Source: Prolixibacter sp. SD074 (GTDB taxonomy: Bacteria > Bacteroidota > Bacteroidia > Bacteroidales > Prolixibacteraceae). From it: a stretch of DNA of 64,000 bases. The first letter of the stretch is position 1. Every line of letters starts with the position of its first letter. Under the pieces are notes generated by a model. That model saw nothing but the letters and a program-made list of their open reading frames with translations. It ran no database searches and was not told the origin of the DNA. The stretch covers positions 3,773,001 to 3,837,000 of the forward strand of contig NZ_BLAW01000001.1 in the NCBI RefSeq assembly GCF_009617895.1, in the 5' to 3' direction. The position numbers were made by a program, and so were the translations under genes. This document shows, piece by piece, positions 45,790-54,449 of the stretch.

Positions 45790-46701
45790 TTAAAATAATC
45801 CGTCAACCGACAGGTAACGTTCTCCGGTATCGTAAGAAAAAGTCAGAATACGGCTGCCTTTCGGAAGTTCCTGGATTTTCTTATTGATAGCGGCCAGCGA
45901 GGCGCCGGAAGAAATTCCGACCAGTAAGCCTTCTTCGGAAGCAGCTTTCTGAGTAAACATAAATGCCTCCTCTTTGGATACCTGGATGGTTCCATCGAGT
46001 GTTTCCGTTTTCAGGTTTTCCGGGATAAAGCCGGCACCAATTCCCTGGATAGGATGTGGTCCCGGGGCTCCGCCCGAAATAACCGGTGAAGTTTCCGGTT
46101 CGACCGCAAAGGTCTGCATATCGGGGAAGCGTTTTTTTAACTCGATAGAAACGCCGGAAATGTGCCCGCCGGTTCCCACACCGGTAATCAGGTAATCGAT
46201 TCCGTCCGGGAAATCGGCCAAAATCTCTTTCGCCGTATACTCAGCATGGGCCTGGATGTTGGCCGGATTATCGAACTGAGAGGGGATGAACGAACCGGTA
46301 TTTTGTTCTGCCAGTTCCTTCGCGCGGTTGATGGCACCTTTCATTCCCTGTCCTTTCGGGGTCAGCTCGAGTTGGGCGCCGTACGCTTTTAAGATGCGGC
46401 GGCGTTCGACAGACATGGACTCAGGCATCACCAAAATGAGCTTGTACTTTTTAACGGCAGCAACCAAAGCCAACCCAATACCGGTGTTCCCGGAGGTTGG
46501 TTCGATAATAAGATTACCGGGTTTTAATACTCCTCTTTCTTCCGCATCATTAATCATTTGCAGCGCGATACGGTCCTTGATGCTGCCTCCCGGATTGGTT
46601 TTCTCCACTTTGACGTATACTTCGTAGTCGTCGGGATAAAGGTTGTTAATACGCACGTGCGGCGTATCACCAATAGTTTCGAGAATAGTTTTAACTTTCA
46701 T
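45790..46701 (-). CDS. cysK: Cysteine synthase A
   Basis: The 303-residue PLP enzyme makes cysteine from O-acetylserine and sulfide. It has the PLP lysine in [25 protein letters not shown], the substrate loop, [15 protein letters not shown] for the PLP phosphate, and [11 protein letters not shown]. No serine acetyltransferase gene is next to it. It lies between its own terminator and that of the ABC exporter genes. Confidence 0.95.
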   Translation of the reverse strand: MKVKTILETIGDTPHVRINNLYPDDYEVYVKVEKTNPGGSIKDRIALQMINDAEERGVLKPGNLIIEPTSGNTGIGLALVAAVKKYKLILVMPESMSVERRRILKAYGAQLELTPKGQGMKGAINRAKELAEQNTGSFIPSQFDNPANIQAHAEYTAKEILADFPDGIDYLITGVGTGGHISGVSIELKKRFPDMQTFAVEPETSPVISGGAPGPHPIQGIGAGFIPENLKTETLDGTIQVSKEEAFMFTQKAASEEGLLVGISSGASLAAINKKIQELPKGSRILTFSYDTGERYLSVDGLF

Positions 46702-46743
46702 AATTCATGTGAAATTGGTTATGATGTAACAGTATAATTGAAC

Positions 46744-46776
46744 AAAAAAAAACCTTCCTGGTTCGGGAAGGTTTTT
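46744..46776 (-). terminator. Intrinsic terminator downstream of the ABC exporter genes
   Basis: AACCTTCC (46751-46758) pairs with GGAAGGTT (46766-46773); both strands have T tracts. It is about 195 bases beyond the permease stop at 46971; the stretch between (46777-46970) holds nothing I recognise. Confidence 0.7.
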
Positions 46777-46970
46777 CTATGGAACTAAAAAATCAGAATC
46801 AACTTGTGTATAGAATATCCTTCCTGATAACGGTATAACAGGTACAACAATTGCACATATGGCATTTTCGAATATTCATGCTGTGACAAATATAAGACAT
46901 TTCGGACAAAATTATCCGAATGGATAAGGTCAATATTGTATTAAATAATACGAATAGCAGTCTTTCTGTT

Positions 46971-48305
46971 TTAACTTCTGTACGTTAGCCATTTGCCCAA
47001 CTCTTTCCAGGTTGGTTTCTTGCCATACATCAGAATACCCGTACGGTAAATCTTTCCGGCTACCCAAACGGTCCCGGCGAACGTAGCAACCAGCAATACC
47101 ATCGACAGGATAAGTTCCCAGGCCGGAACTCCAAACGGTATTCGCACCATCATAACTACCGGCGAGGTAAATGGAACCAGGCTGAACCAGAAAGCGATTT
47201 GTCCCTCCGGATTGGTAATGGCATTCATCATCACAATGATGGCGATAATGAGCGGTATGGTCACCGGAAGGGTAAACTGTTGTGCATCTTCCTCGGAATC
47301 GATTGCCGAACCGACGGCACCGAATAACGAACTGTACAACAGATAGCCGCCAATAAAGAAGAAGAAGAAACAGCCAATGATTAACGGGAAATTGATGCTG
47401 CTCATCATCGAAAAGATTTCCTGCACCTGGCTGCTTTGGGCAACGTTTTCCATCTGGCCACTCATTTGGCTTTGTGCCATGAGGTTCTGTGCCTGGTCGG
47501 GCGACATATCGGGAATGAAGCCTTTGGCTGCCTGGAAGATCCCGATAAACAGCACCACCCAAATAGCGAACTGTGTCAGTCCCACCAGTGCGATACCAAC
47601 AATTTTTCCCATCATCAGCTCGAAGGGTTTCACACTGGAGATAATGACCTCTACAATACGGTTCTGCTTTTCTTCCATCACACCGCGCATGACCATGGTG
47701 CCGTAGATGAAGATAAAGATGTAGATCATGAAACCGAAAATATACCCAAGCACCATGGCAATTTCGGTGGAACTCTTGTGTTCTTCGCCTTTATCGCCTA
47801 CGCGGATGGTATTAACATGGATATTCGTCCGTGCAGCCTCCAGTTTTCGTTCCAGATCGGGAACGGCTGCTTCCTTTAACAGGGCAGAGCGTTTGTCTTT
47901 TTCAACAATGGAGGATAGGTTCCGGTCGATGCTGTTCTTCAGATCGAAGGGAACATTTTTCTCTGAAAAGATCTCAACATTGTTGGTGGTAACCACATTG
48001 GGCGGAATGGCCAAAATAGCATAATACTTCGAATCTTTCAGATTATCGCGCAGTTTGTTGTATTCTTCCTTCGGAATAAAATGAAATTTTGTGTATTCAC
48101 TACTCTCGAGCCTTCCAAGAAATATACCGGAGCCATCGTATACGGCTACCGTGCGCTCTTCGCTATTGTTCATGGTTGCCAGGTAGGTAGGCAGAATGGT
48201 GATAGCGGCAAAAAGTACCGGCATCAGCAGGGTTAGAATAATGAACGACTTCTTTTTAACCCGTGTGTTGTATTCTCTTTTTATGATGATACCAACTTTT
48301 TTCAT
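46971..48305 (-). CDS. ABC-2 type exporter permease (NatB-like)
   Basis: The 444-residue permease starts MKKVGIIIKREYNTRVKKKSF (ATG at 48305; an in-frame TTG at 48311 is less likely). One N-terminal helix, a large extracytoplasmic domain (about residues 45-170), and then five to six helices with IVEVIISSVKPFELMMGKIVG are the NatB/ABC2_membrane_3 pattern. With the ATP-binding protein encoded 66 bases upstream it forms an exporter; Na+ or drug export are the usual suggestions. Confidence 0.9.
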   Translation of the reverse strand: MKKVGIIIKREYNTRVKKKSFIILTLLMPVLFAAITILPTYLATMNNSEERTVAVYDGSGIFLGRLESSEYTKFHFIPKEEYNKLRDNLKDSKYYAILAIPPNVVTTNNVEIFSEKNVPFDLKNSIDRNLSSIVEKDKRSALLKEAAVPDLERKLEAARTNIHVNTIRVGDKGEEHKSSTEIAMVLGYIFGFMIYIFIFIYGTMVMRGVMEEKQNRIVEVIISSVKPFELMMGKIVGIALVGLTQFAIWVVLFIGIFQAAKGFIPDMSPDQAQNLMAQSQMSGQMENVAQSSQVQEIFSMMSSINFPLIIGCFFFFFIGGYLLYSSLFGAVGSAIDSEEDAQQFTLPVTIPLIIAIIVMMNAITNPEGQIAFWFSLVPFTSPVVMMVRIPFGVPAWELILSMVLLVATFAGTVWVAGKIYRTGILMYGKKPTWKELGKWLTYRS

Positions 48306-48371
48306 CGTCAATGTTTTTCTGTGATTGGAATTTGTGGAACAATGATCACGTTTTGTCTACAGGCACCTGGA

Positions 48372-49295
48372 TTAATTTGGCTTATTTTCGGTGACGACTT
48401 TAATGAAGACATCATTCATACTGGGAATAATTTCGTTGAACGAAAGAATTTCAACATGTTCGAGTAAGCCACGGAGCAATTCATTGGGTGTGCTGCCATT
48501 GACAAATTGCACGGCGAGTTTGTGAGCTCTTTCCGAAGGTCCGTTACGCAGAATTTGGTACGCATCGCCCAGATTCCTGGTCAGGTTACCGTAATCGCCC
48601 CGGTATTCCACTTCAAAAATGTTTGACTTGTATTGCTGGCGTATTTCCTGGGTTGGGCCGTCAAGTATTTTCTTCGATTTATCGATTAACGCGATGTGAT
48701 CGCACAGCTCTTCAACCGAAGCCATGTTATGCGTTGAGAAAATAATGGTGGCACCTTTATCGCGCAGTTTCAGGATTTCATTTTTCAGCAAATCGGCATT
48801 GATGGGGTCAAAACCGCTGAAAGGTTCATCGAAGATGAGCAACTCGGGCTGATGTAGCACTGTGCAAATGAACTGTACTTTTTGCTGCATCCCTTTGGAG
48901 AGCTCCATCACTTTTTTGTCCCACCAGGGAGTAATATCGAACTTCTCGAACCAGTATTTCAGTTGCTTCATGGCATCGCGGCGGCCCATGCCTTTCAGTT
49001 GGGCCAGGTAAAGCGCCTGCTCGCCCACTTTCATTTTTTTGTACAGGCCGCGTTCTTCCGGCAGGTAGCCGATCCGGAAAACGTCGTCCGCTTTGAGCGG
49101 GCGTCCTTTGAATTCCAGTGTACCGCTGTCTGGCGCAGTGATCTGGTTGATGATGCGTATCAGTGTTGTTTTTCCGGCACCGTTGGGGCCCAGCAACCCG
49201 AAAATGCTTCCTTCGGTTACCGAGATATTGACCTCAGACAGCGCCCGGAATTTGTCGAAGTTTTTTACAACATCATGCGCTGAAAATAATTCCAT
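48372..49295 (-). CDS. ABC exporter ATP-binding protein (NatA-like)
   Basis: The 307-residue ATPase has Walker A LLGPNGAGKTTLIRIIN, Q-loop region, signature ELSKGMQQKVQFI, Walker B LLIFDEPFSGFDPIN and the switch His in IIFSTHNMASVEEL. A C-terminal extension (about 225-307) with a DUF4162-like fold is typical for NatA-type proteins. The ATG at 49295 (MELFSAHDVVKNF) is chosen over a TTG at 49316. It forms an operon with the permease gene downstream. Confidence 0.92.
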   Translation of the reverse strand: MELFSAHDVVKNFDKFRALSEVNISVTEGSIFGLLGPNGAGKTTLIRIINQITAPDSGTLEFKGRPLKADDVFRIGYLPEERGLYKKMKVGEQALYLAQLKGMGRRDAMKQLKYWFEKFDITPWWDKKVMELSKGMQQKVQFICTVLHQPELLIFDEPFSGFDPINADLLKNEILKLRDKGATIIFSTHNMASVEELCDHIALIDKSKKILDGPTQEIRQQYKSNIFEVEYRGDYGNLTRNLGDAYQILRNGPSERAHKLAVQFVNGSTPNELLRGLLEHVEILSFNEIIPSMNDVFIKVVTENKPN

Positions 49296-49404
49296 GGTTT
49301 TAAGGTTAATTGTCAATTGATTTGGCCGGCTGAATGTCAGGTTCGGCTACGATTTCGTTTTGATTATATTCAGTTAAAGGTAAATGAATTCTTTTAAAGA
49401 GAAG

Positions 49405-50433
49405 TTATTTCGTCGGCTTTCTCCAGGTAAATTGGCGATTCGAAATCTCCGGAGTTACCGGTGAGCCATTGAGAACATAAGGCACTCCGAGGTTGGCTGG
49501 CCCGGGCAGAATAAAGCTCGTCTGCTTTCCGGTGAGCGTCAGTTTTCCGGGCGTAATTTTCACGATGCCATATAGTGGTTCTTTGTAGGGAAGCGTGAAC
49601 TTTGCCAGCGGGAAATCGTGGTCGATAGCTGCCGTGTAATGCTTGCTGCTCTGGTAGTCTTCGCCCACCCAGCGGTACGACATGCTGTTAATGCGGATGT
49701 AGTGGATGCCGTTGATGGCCTTTTCAACATCGGTGGCACCGTGTCCGCTGAAAGCCGCGATCACTTTGGTGTAACCCGCCTCTTTGTTTGCTTCTTCCAG
49801 AATCTTCCGTACGTCAGCGCCATTGGCACAGCCCTTCGGATCTTCGAGGCTTTGGTGCGAGAAAATGATGGTGGTGAGGTTGGAGCGTTTCAACTCCTTC
49901 TTCAGCCAATCGAGCTCTTTGGGACTAACATAGTTCAACCCTTTTTTCACCTGGTCGTAAAAGTTCCCGTGGTTGTAACCGATGTATTCGTTGCGGAAAA
50001 AAAGGTAGTTGGTGTCGAGCACAATGAAATGGATGTTGCCTTTTTCGAAAGCGTAATAGTTCGAAGGCATATCGGTAAAGCGAATAAAATCGTTCTTGGT
50101 CGCTTCATCCAGGTCGTGCTCGCCAATAACCTGGTAGCTGTCGCCGTCAAAACGGTCCCATATATTGATGAATTCCCTGTACTCGGGCTTTGGCGGACAG
50201 AACGCACCCAGTGAAATGATGAAATCGACGTGATTCTTTTCCGCCGCTTTGACGAATTCCTTCAGCCGTGTCGCAGCATCGGGGATCACATCGGCATTTA
50301 CCTCGGAGCAAACAGCAAATGAAACATTTTCGGGCCGGGGGCCCGAAGTGCAAAATTGCATGGATAGATTAATGGCCAACACCCCGGCCCATATGGCTGA
50401 TTTTCGGATGAACTCACGTCTTTTGAGTGCCAT
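49405..50433 (-). CDS. Tat-exported calcineurin-like metallophosphoesterase with altered metal sites
   Basis: The 342-residue protein opens with a twin-arginine-like signal (KRREFIRKSAIWAGVLAINL), so it is probably folded before export. The metallophosphoesterase core is recognisable: FAVCSEVNADV takes the place of DxH, IISLGAF of GDxx, VIGEHDLD of GNHD, then IFSHQSLEDP, and SGHGATD in place of GHxH. Several metal ligands thus differ (DxH and the second His of GHxH absent), so catalysis is doubtful or uses a different metal arrangement. It may instead bind a phosphorylated ligand. Confidence 0.75.
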   Translation of the reverse strand: MALKRREFIRKSAIWAGVLAINLSMQFCTSGPRPENVSFAVCSEVNADVIPDAATRLKEFVKAAEKNHVDFIISLGAFCPPKPEYREFINIWDRFDGDSYQVIGEHDLDEATKNDFIRFTDMPSNYYAFEKGNIHFIVLDTNYLFFRNEYIGYNHGNFYDQVKKGLNYVSPKELDWLKKELKRSNLTTIIFSHQSLEDPKGCANGADVRKILEEANKEAGYTKVIAAFSGHGATDVEKAINGIHYIRINSMSYRWVGEDYQSSKHYTAAIDHDFPLAKFTLPYKEPLYGIVKITPGKLTLTGKQTSFILPGPANLGVPYVLNGSPVTPEISNRQFTWRKPTK

Positions 50434-50535
50434 AACCTGTACTTTTTGTTAAAAAAATATTCGGGAGCGGCGTTTTCAGAAACCGCTCCTTTGTTAGGTA
50501 ATAGCCGGGGAAGTCAGGTGTTTAAATGTAACAAA

Positions 50536-51534
50536 CTACTGAAGATTTTCCTTCAGGAATAAAATTGCATCCTGTTTCATCCGGTCGGTTACCTTATGGC
50601 CAACACCTTCGTAAGTTTTAAATGTTGCATTGGTGCTGTCCGCTTGGTAGAGTTTTTCTGATTCGGCCCAACGTTGTTGCATGTCTTTCCCGAAAAGCGT
50701 GAAAATCAAATCCTGGTCTGCCTTATCATATCCATCGTCATACGGTACTGAATCATTGGTATCATCGCTGCCGATAAAGAATAGCATAGAAATTTTTTGG
50801 AAAGCCTCCAGGTTGAATGTTTCACCGGTCAGCTCCTTGAAATCGGCCGTACCCACCGGGTAACGCAATACTTTTCCTTCCCATTCGCTTTGCGGTGCAA
50901 TAGGCCAGCCACCGGGCGAGCCTACTACGGCTGCTTTCACCAGTTCCGGGTGCAGCGCGGTGAACCTGTTGGCAAACATACCGGCAGCCGAGAATCCCAT
51001 GATGGCAATCTTTGATCCGATTTTAATGTCCCAACGCTTTTTCAGAATGTCTTTAATTTCATTAATGGCTTCGATGGCCTGCAAATCCAGGCGTGACAGA
51101 GCCTGGTGCTCGGTGGTCATTACGTCGCGGTCGAGGGCCTGTGTATAGATTCTCCACCGTTCGTATTGCAGCGGACGTGGGAAAATAGACGTTACATAAA
51201 TCACCGGAAGTTCTTCAGTCAGCTCCGGGGCCATGGAGCGGGCATCCTTAATGGCCTGCCTGGCCTCCCAATCGAAATTGTCAGTTGCTTTTCCGGAGTT
51301 GTTCGGGACAAATAGAATAACAGGCATTTTGTGCTTAATGCGTTCCTCCGACGGGGTGTAAACCAAAAATGGCCAATGCCTTACATTTGTTGTATCAGTT
51401 TCCAGTTTCGTCAGCTGGCCATAAGGTTTGTCAATGGTCTGCAACGACGGGATGTGCTTCAGCTTGTTCGCCTTTTTATGGCTGCATGCCGAAAAGAGAA
51501 TCAATATAGCGAATAAGGAATACCAAGTCTTCAT
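50536..51534 (-). CDS. Lipoprotein alpha/beta hydrolase of unknown substrate
   Basis: The 332-residue protein starts with a lipoprotein signal (MKTWYSLFAILILFSAC, lipid Cys at residue 17); the open frame runs to 51717, but this ATG at 51534 gives the signal. The mature part fits an alpha/beta hydrolase: PVILFVPNNSG, nucleophile elbow IMGFSAAGMFANRF, acid around FFIGSDDTNDSVPYDD and His in YEGVGHKVTDRM. It may be an esterase or peptidase of the cell envelope. It is divergent from other known families by eye. Confidence 0.78.
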   Translation of the reverse strand: MKTWYSLFAILILFSACSHKKANKLKHIPSLQTIDKPYGQLTKLETDTTNVRHWPFLVYTPSEERIKHKMPVILFVPNNSGKATDNFDWEARQAIKDARSMAPELTEELPVIYVTSIFPRPLQYERWRIYTQALDRDVMTTEHQALSRLDLQAIEAINEIKDILKKRWDIKIGSKIAIMGFSAAGMFANRFTALHPELVKAAVVGSPGGWPIAPQSEWEGKVLRYPVGTADFKELTGETFNLEAFQKISMLFFIGSDDTNDSVPYDDGYDKADQDLIFTLFGKDMQQRWAESEKLYQADSTNATFKTYEGVGHKVTDRMKQDAILFLKENLQ

Positions 51535-51682
51535 AGATACATGTTTTTGCGGTTCATTACTTATTCCTGTTACATTCATTGGTTTGTCCGGCAGGTTTGT
51601 TTCGCCTGCAATTTTAGGAAAATTAACCCGGATGTTCAACAAAACGCCAGGACATATTTTTTTGGGAAGAATGTTATTCACC

Positions 51683-51900
51683 AATGCGAAAACCTCGACT
51701 TTTTGCCAGCGAAGCAATTAGTAAATGCTAAAAGCTCCACTTTTCCGTTAGGAAAGCCATTAGTAAATGCTGAAAGCCTCACTTTTTCGTCAGGGAAGGG
51801 ATTTGCAAATGCTGAAAGCATCCTTTTTCCGTTAGGGAAGGAATTAACAGATGCTAAAAGCTTTACTTTTTGCCGAGGAGCAGTTAGTAAATGCTAATAA
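51683..51900. repeat. Degenerate 42-bp tandem repeats (about five copies)
   Basis: The element AATGC(T/G)(A/G)AAAGC begins near 51683, 51724, 51766, 51808, 51850 and 51890, with spacings of 41, 42, 42, 42 and 40 bases. Between them is a variable segment CTTTT-T/C-CGTTAGG-like. The unit is a multiple of three and one plus-strand frame remains open through the tract, giving 14-residue repeats of the form NA(K/E)S--FP-GK-L-. The last copy (51886-51919) merges into the start of the 235-bp array, which carries a related sequence in each unit. Confidence 0.7.
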
Positions 51901-51969
51901 TTTACCTTTTTGTTGATGGACAATAACGATAGCCGTTGAGGAGCAAGCTGTCATCTTTCATAGAAAAAA

Positions 51970-52015
51970 GGGGCGTTAGCCCTTCAATCTTCGTAGAAAA
52001 AAGGGCTAACGCCCC
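51970..52015. repeat. Inverted pair of REP-like palindromes (unit 1)
   Basis: GGGGCGTTAGCCCTT (51970-51984) and AAGGGCTAACGCCCC (52001-52015) are exact inverse copies with a 16-base spacer. Each arm can also fold by itself as GGGC-GTTA-GCCC. Confidence 0.9.
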
Positions 52016-52207
52016 TTCGATGAAAAACATAGGCCTGATAACCAACAAGGCCGCCCCCAATTGTGCCATGCACGTTTGAGACAGCCTTTGTTCAATTTAT
52101 GGAGTTGTGCTTTGCTTGTCAGGAAGTAAATAATAGTTTACCTTTTTGTTGATGGAAACAATAACGATAGCCGTTGAGGAGCAAGCTGTCATCTTTCATA
52201 GAAAAAA

Positions 52208-52253
52208 GGGGCGTTAGCCCTTCAATCTTCGTAGAAAAAAGGGCTAACGCCCC
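52208..52253. repeat. Inverted pair of REP-like palindromes (unit 2)
   Basis: Same layout as in unit 1: left arm 52208-52222, right arm 52239-52253, exact 15-base inverse copies. Confidence 0.9.
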
Positions 52254-52443
52254 TTCGATGAAAAGCATAGTGATAACCAACAAGGCCGCCCCAAATTGTG
52301 CCATGCACGTTCGGGACAGCCTTTGTTCAATTTATGGAGTTGTGCTTTACTTGTCAGGAAGTAAATAATAGTTTACCTTTTTGTTGATGGAAACAATAAC
52401 GATAGCCGTTGAGTGAGCAAGCTGTCATCTTTCATAGAAAAAA

Positions 52444-53066
52444 GGGGCGTTAGCCCTTCAATCTTCGTAGAAAAATGAGTCGATATAAAACAGAAGGGGC
52501 GTAGCCCTGAAATCTCAAAATAATAAGGACATGGCAAACACATACACCCAGCTATATATCCAATATGTATTCTCTGTAAAAGGCAGGGGGAATTTTATAA
52601 AGGAAAAATTCAGGGATGAACTGGAAAAAGTGATGTGTGGCATTATTACCAACCATCATTGCAAAACCTATGCAATATATTGTAACCCGGATCATTCCCA
52701 TGTTTTTGTGGGGATGCACCCCACAATATCTCCATCCAAATTAATGGAACAGGTAAAATCGGGTTCGTCAAATTGGTTAAACAATAGAAAACTTATACCT
52801 GGAAAATTTGCCTGGCAAGATGGTTATGGGGCATTTACCTATTCCAGGTCTCATATCGACAGGGTAGTAAAATATGTGTTGAACCAGCCTGAACATCATA
52901 AGAAACAATCATTTCAGGAGGAATATGTGTTGTTTTTGAAAAAATTTGATGTGGAATATGACCCGAAATATCTATTTGAATGGTATGAAAAAAGATAGAT
53001 GCCAGGGCTACGCCCCTAATTTACCACTAAATAAACGATACTACGAAGATTGAAGGGCTACGCCCC
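52444..53066 (+). mobile_element. IS200-like transposase element flanked by REP-like palindromes, copy 1
   Basis: The left outer arm GGGGCGTTAGCCCTT with CAATCTTCGTAG (52444-52470) is answered by the inverted right arm CTACGAAGATTG and AAGGGCTACGCCCC (53041-53066). Inner palindromes lie at 52496-52508 (GGGGCGTAGCCCT) and 53004-53016 (AGGGCTACGCCCC), close to the transposase gene between them. This is the arrangement of hairpin ends used by single-strand Y1 transposases. The element is 623 bases. Confidence 0.8.
52531..52998 (+). CDS. IS200/IS605-like Y1 (HUH) transposase, copy 1
   Basis: The 155-residue protein has the HUH pair in NPDHSHVFVGMHPT (His about 55 and 57) and the catalytic Tyr (about 115) in RVVKYVLNQPEHHKK; the VFSVKGRGNFI and GKFAWQDGYGAF segments are also typical. 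Such enzymes cut and rejoin single-stranded DNA at hairpins. It is encoded with an AGGA-like site 13 bases upstream and lies in a unit of the repeat array. It could be a stand-alone IS200 TnpA or a REP-associated (RAYT-type) transposase; the palindromic surroundings favour the latter idea, but the sequence alone does not decide. Confidence 0.9.
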   Translation: MANTYTQLYIQYVFSVKGRGNFIKEKFRDELEKVMCGIITNHHCKTYAIYCNPDHSHVFVGMHPTISPSKLMEQVKSGSSNWLNNRKLIPGKFAWQDGYGAFTYSRSHIDRVVKYVLNQPEHHKKQSFQEEYVLFLKKFDVEYDPKYLFEWYEKR

Positions 53067-53256
53067 TTCGATGAAAAGCATAGTAATAACCAACAAGGCC
53101 GCCCCCAATTGTGCCATGCACGTTCGGGACAGCCTTTGTTCAATTTATGGAGTTGTGCTTTATTTGTCAGGAAGTAAATAATAGTTTACCTTTTTGTTGA
53201 TGGAAACAATAGCGATAGCCGTTGAGTGAGCAAGCTGTCATCTTTCATAGAAAAAA

Positions 53257-53301
53257 GGGGCGTTAGCCCTTCAATCTTCGTAGAAAAAAGGGCTACGCCC
53301 C
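53257..53301. repeat. Inverted pair of REP-like palindromes (unit 4)
   Basis: GGGGCGTTAGCCCTT (53257-53271) and AAGGGCTACGCCCC (53288-53301). The right arm lacks one A (TAC instead of TAAC), as in the right outer arms of the transposase elements. Confidence 0.9.
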
Positions 53302-53491
53302 TTCGATGAAAAGCATAGTAATAACCAACAAGGCCGCCCCCAATTGTGCCATGCACGTTCGGGACAGCCTTTGTTCAATTTATGGAGTTGTGCTTTACTT
53401 GTCAGGAAGTAAATAATAGTTTACCTTTTTGTTGATGGAAACAATAGCGATAGCCGTTGAGTGAGCAAGCTGTCATCTTTCATAGAAAAAA

Positions 53492-53537
53492 GGGGCGTTA
53501 GCCCTTCAATCTTCGTAGAAAAAAGGGCTAACGCCCC
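53492..53537. repeat. Inverted pair of REP-like palindromes (unit 5)
   Basis: GGGGCGTTAGCCCTT (53492-53506) and AAGGGCTAACGCCCC (53523-53537), exact inverse copies. The stretch around it can be read as a 64-residue ORF (53461-53655), which I regard as repeat read-through. Confidence 0.9.
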
Positions 53538-53730
53538 TTCGATGAAAAACATAGGCCTGATAACCAACAAGGCCGCCCCAAATTGTGCCATGCACGTTCG
53601 GGACAGCCTTTGTTCAATTTATGGAGTTGTGCTTTGCTTGTCGAAAAGTAAATAATAGTTTACCTTTTTGTTGATGGAAACAATAGCGATAGCCGTTGAG
53701 TGAGCAAGCTGTCATCTTTCATAGAAAAAA

Positions 53731-54353
53731 GGGGCGTTAGCCCTTCAATCTTCGTAGAAAAATGAGTCGATATAAAACAGAAGGGGCGTAGCCCTGAAAT
53801 CTCAAAATAATAAGGACATGGCAAACACATACACCCAGCTATATATCCAATATGTATTCTCTGTAAAAGGCAGGGGGAATTTTATAAAGGAAAAATTCAG
53901 GGATGAACTGGAAAAAGTGATGTGTGGCATTATTACCAACCATCATTGCAAAACCTATGCAATATATTGTAACCCGGATCATTCCCATGTTTTTGTGGGG
54001 ATGCACCCCACAATATCTCCATCCAAATTAATGGAACAGGTAAAATCGGGTTCGTCAAATTGGTTAAACAATAGAAAACTTATACCTGGAAAATTTGCCT
54101 GGCAAGATGGTTATGGGGCATTTACCTATTCCAGGTCTCATATCGACAGGGTAGTAAAATATGTGTTGAACCAGCCTGAACATCATAAGAAACAATCATT
54201 TCAGGAGGAATATGTGTTGTTTTTGAAAAAATTTGATGTGGAATATGACCCGAAATATCTATTTGAATGGTATGAAAAAAGATAGATGCCAGGGCTACGC
54301 CCCTAATTTACCACTAAATAAACGATACTACGAAGATTGAAGGGCTACGCCCC
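53731..54353 (+). mobile_element. IS200-like transposase element flanked by REP-like palindromes, copy 2
   Basis: The same 623-base layout as copy 1: outer arms 53731-53757 and 54328-54353, inner palindromes 53783-53795 and 54291-54303. The element and its neighbouring sequence look identical to copy 1 by eye, which indicates duplication of the whole array segment (offset 1287 bases) rather than a second insertion. Confidence 0.8.
53818..54285 (+). CDS. IS200/IS605-like Y1 (HUH) transposase, copy 2
   Basis: The 155 residues are identical to those of copy 1 (52531-52998), with the same HUH (about 55-57) and Tyr (about 115). The upstream region is also the same. No second transposase gene such as tnpB accompanies it. 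Confidence 0.9.
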   Translation: MANTYTQLYIQYVFSVKGRGNFIKEKFRDELEKVMCGIITNHHCKTYAIYCNPDHSHVFVGMHPTISPSKLMEQVKSGSSNWLNNRKLIPGKFAWQDGYGAFTYSRSHIDRVVKYVLNQPEHHKKQSFQEEYVLFLKKFDVEYDPKYLFEWYEKR

Positions 54354-54449
54354 TTCGATGAAAAGCATAGGCCTGATAACCAACAAGGCCGCCCCCAATT
54401 GTGCCATGCACGTTCGGGACAGCCTTTGTTCAATTTATGGAGTTGTGCT

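Noticed and set aside
46930-47562. 210-codon minus-strand ORF
   Set aside because: It lies in another frame of the NatB-like permease gene, and its peptide is rich in Arg, Gly and His without a recognisable fold.
51541-51897. 118-codon plus-strand ORF over the 42-bp repeats as an annotated gene
   Set aside because: The 5' half is antisense to the leader of the lipoprotein gene and has no features; only the repeats are notable, and these are described as repeats.
51683-52260. CRISPR array
   Set aside because: The 42-base repeats are adjacent and degenerate with no unique spacers, and the palindromes are arranged as inverted pairs in long direct units. There are no cas genes.
53461-53655. 64-residue ORF, also present at 52174-52368
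   Set aside because: It reads through the palindrome pair and the conserved unit sequence, and it is interrupted in other units. I see no domain and no sign of a start signal.
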